From: an uncultured Phycisphaerales bacterium
GTDB lineage: Bacteria; Planctomycetota; Phycisphaerae; Phycisphaerales; UBA1924
Assembly: GCA_937879825.1 (NCBI GenBank)
Contig: CALFMQ010000395.1
Location: forward strand, 1-5,987
DNA length: 5,987 bases
Direction of reading: 5' to 3'
Positions 5,914 to 5,987 of the stretch are shown piece after piece. A program made the translations under genes and the position numbers. Every line of letters begins with the position of its first letter. Position 1 is the stretch's first letter. A model generated the notes under the pieces. The model worked only from the letters and a program-made list of their open reading frames with translations. It did no database searches and was not told the origin of the DNA.

Positions 5914-5935
5914 CGGGCGACGCAAAAATCGCCCG
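5914..5935. repeat. 7-bp inverted repeat CGGGCGA / TCGCCCG
   Basis: The arms are perfect, with the 8-base loop CGCAAAAA (plus strand). Neither strand has a U-run directly after the stem, so it is not a standard terminator. On the minus strand the loop itself carries the T-run. Confidence 0.35.
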
Positions 5936-5957
5936 TGAACCCAATCAAAATCCGATC

Positions 5958-5987
5958 AAAAAGACACCGCCCCGGCACGGGTCCGGG
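5958..5987 (-). terminator. Probable terminator of a gene beyond the right edge, cut by the window
   Basis: Read on the minus strand from the edge: CCCGG, a 7-base loop ACCCGTG, CCGGG, then GCGGTGTC and TTTTT. The visible stem is only 5 bp. GCGGTGTC lies between it and the T-run, which would make a 13-bp stem if GACACCGC lies just outside the window. Partial evidence. Confidence 0.4.

Larger units (their letters stand above)
5628..5987. other. 360-base non-coding region upstream of the porin
   Basis: No credible gene is seen. Open frames here lack ribosome-binding sites and read as low-complexity or as extensions of antisense frames. The base composition is less GC-rich than the coding regions, with T- and A-runs. 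The region holds the porin ribosome-binding site, the palindrome CACATGTG (5643-5650), the dyads listed separately, two copies of TCCGATC (about 5854 and 5951) and the edge terminator. No tRNA-like fold is apparent. Confidence 0.7.

Noticed and set aside
5628..5987. Pho box, riboswitch or tRNA in the porin leader
   Set aside because: No pair of spaced CTGTCAT-like repeats, no recognisable riboswitch core and no cloverleaf could be found by eye.

Overview
The window is about 6 kb of very GC-rich bacterial DNA. Five closely packed genes lie on the minus strand (positions 1-3787), one small lipoprotein gene lies on the plus strand (3806-4228), and a large outer-membrane porin gene lies on the minus strand (4305-5627). 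The organism is most likely a planctomycete, probably of the class Phycisphaerae. This is inferred from GC content, from a porin with a short helical segment ahead of a very acidic barrel, from lipoproteins and Shine-Dalgarno signals of a diderm bacterium, and from an unusual tRNA-dihydrouridine synthase. No rRNA, tRNA, insertion sequence or CRISPR array is visible.

Transcription of the left block runs right to left. The order is a dihydrouridine synthase (2552-3787), a 243-residue lipoprotein (1715-2446), a 115-residue unknown protein (1375-1722), a CHAD-domain protein (224-1261 or 1270) and the first 75 codons of a Ppx/GppA phosphatase that leaves the window at position 1. The lipoprotein and the 115-residue gene overlap by 8 bases. 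The CHAD and Ppx/GppA genes overlap by 4 bases (ATGA). Both pairs therefore look translationally coupled. CHAD domains bind polyphosphate and Ppx/GppA enzymes hydrolyse polyphosphate or (p)ppGpp-type substrates, so the last two genes form a polyphosphate module.

The plus-strand lipoprotein diverges from the dihydrouridine synthase, with only 18 bases between the longest possible starts, and converges on the porin. The porin ends in a textbook intrinsic terminator with a UUCG tetraloop (4242-4278). Its start is set by a clear AAGGAG site, giving a 440-residue precursor with a signal peptide and a C-terminal phenylalanine.

The last 360 bases hold no credible gene. They contain the porin leader, a weak promoter candidate overlapped by a 12-bp-arm inverted repeat, several smaller dyads, and what looks like the end of a terminator of a gene beyond the right edge.

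I see no clear defence or mobile system. The most interesting points are the structured porin leader, the Shine-Dalgarno-masking hairpin before the 243-residue lipoprotein, the apparent insertion in the dihydrouridine synthase, the orphan lipoprotein/115-residue pair, and the sharp change in strand composition at the porin.
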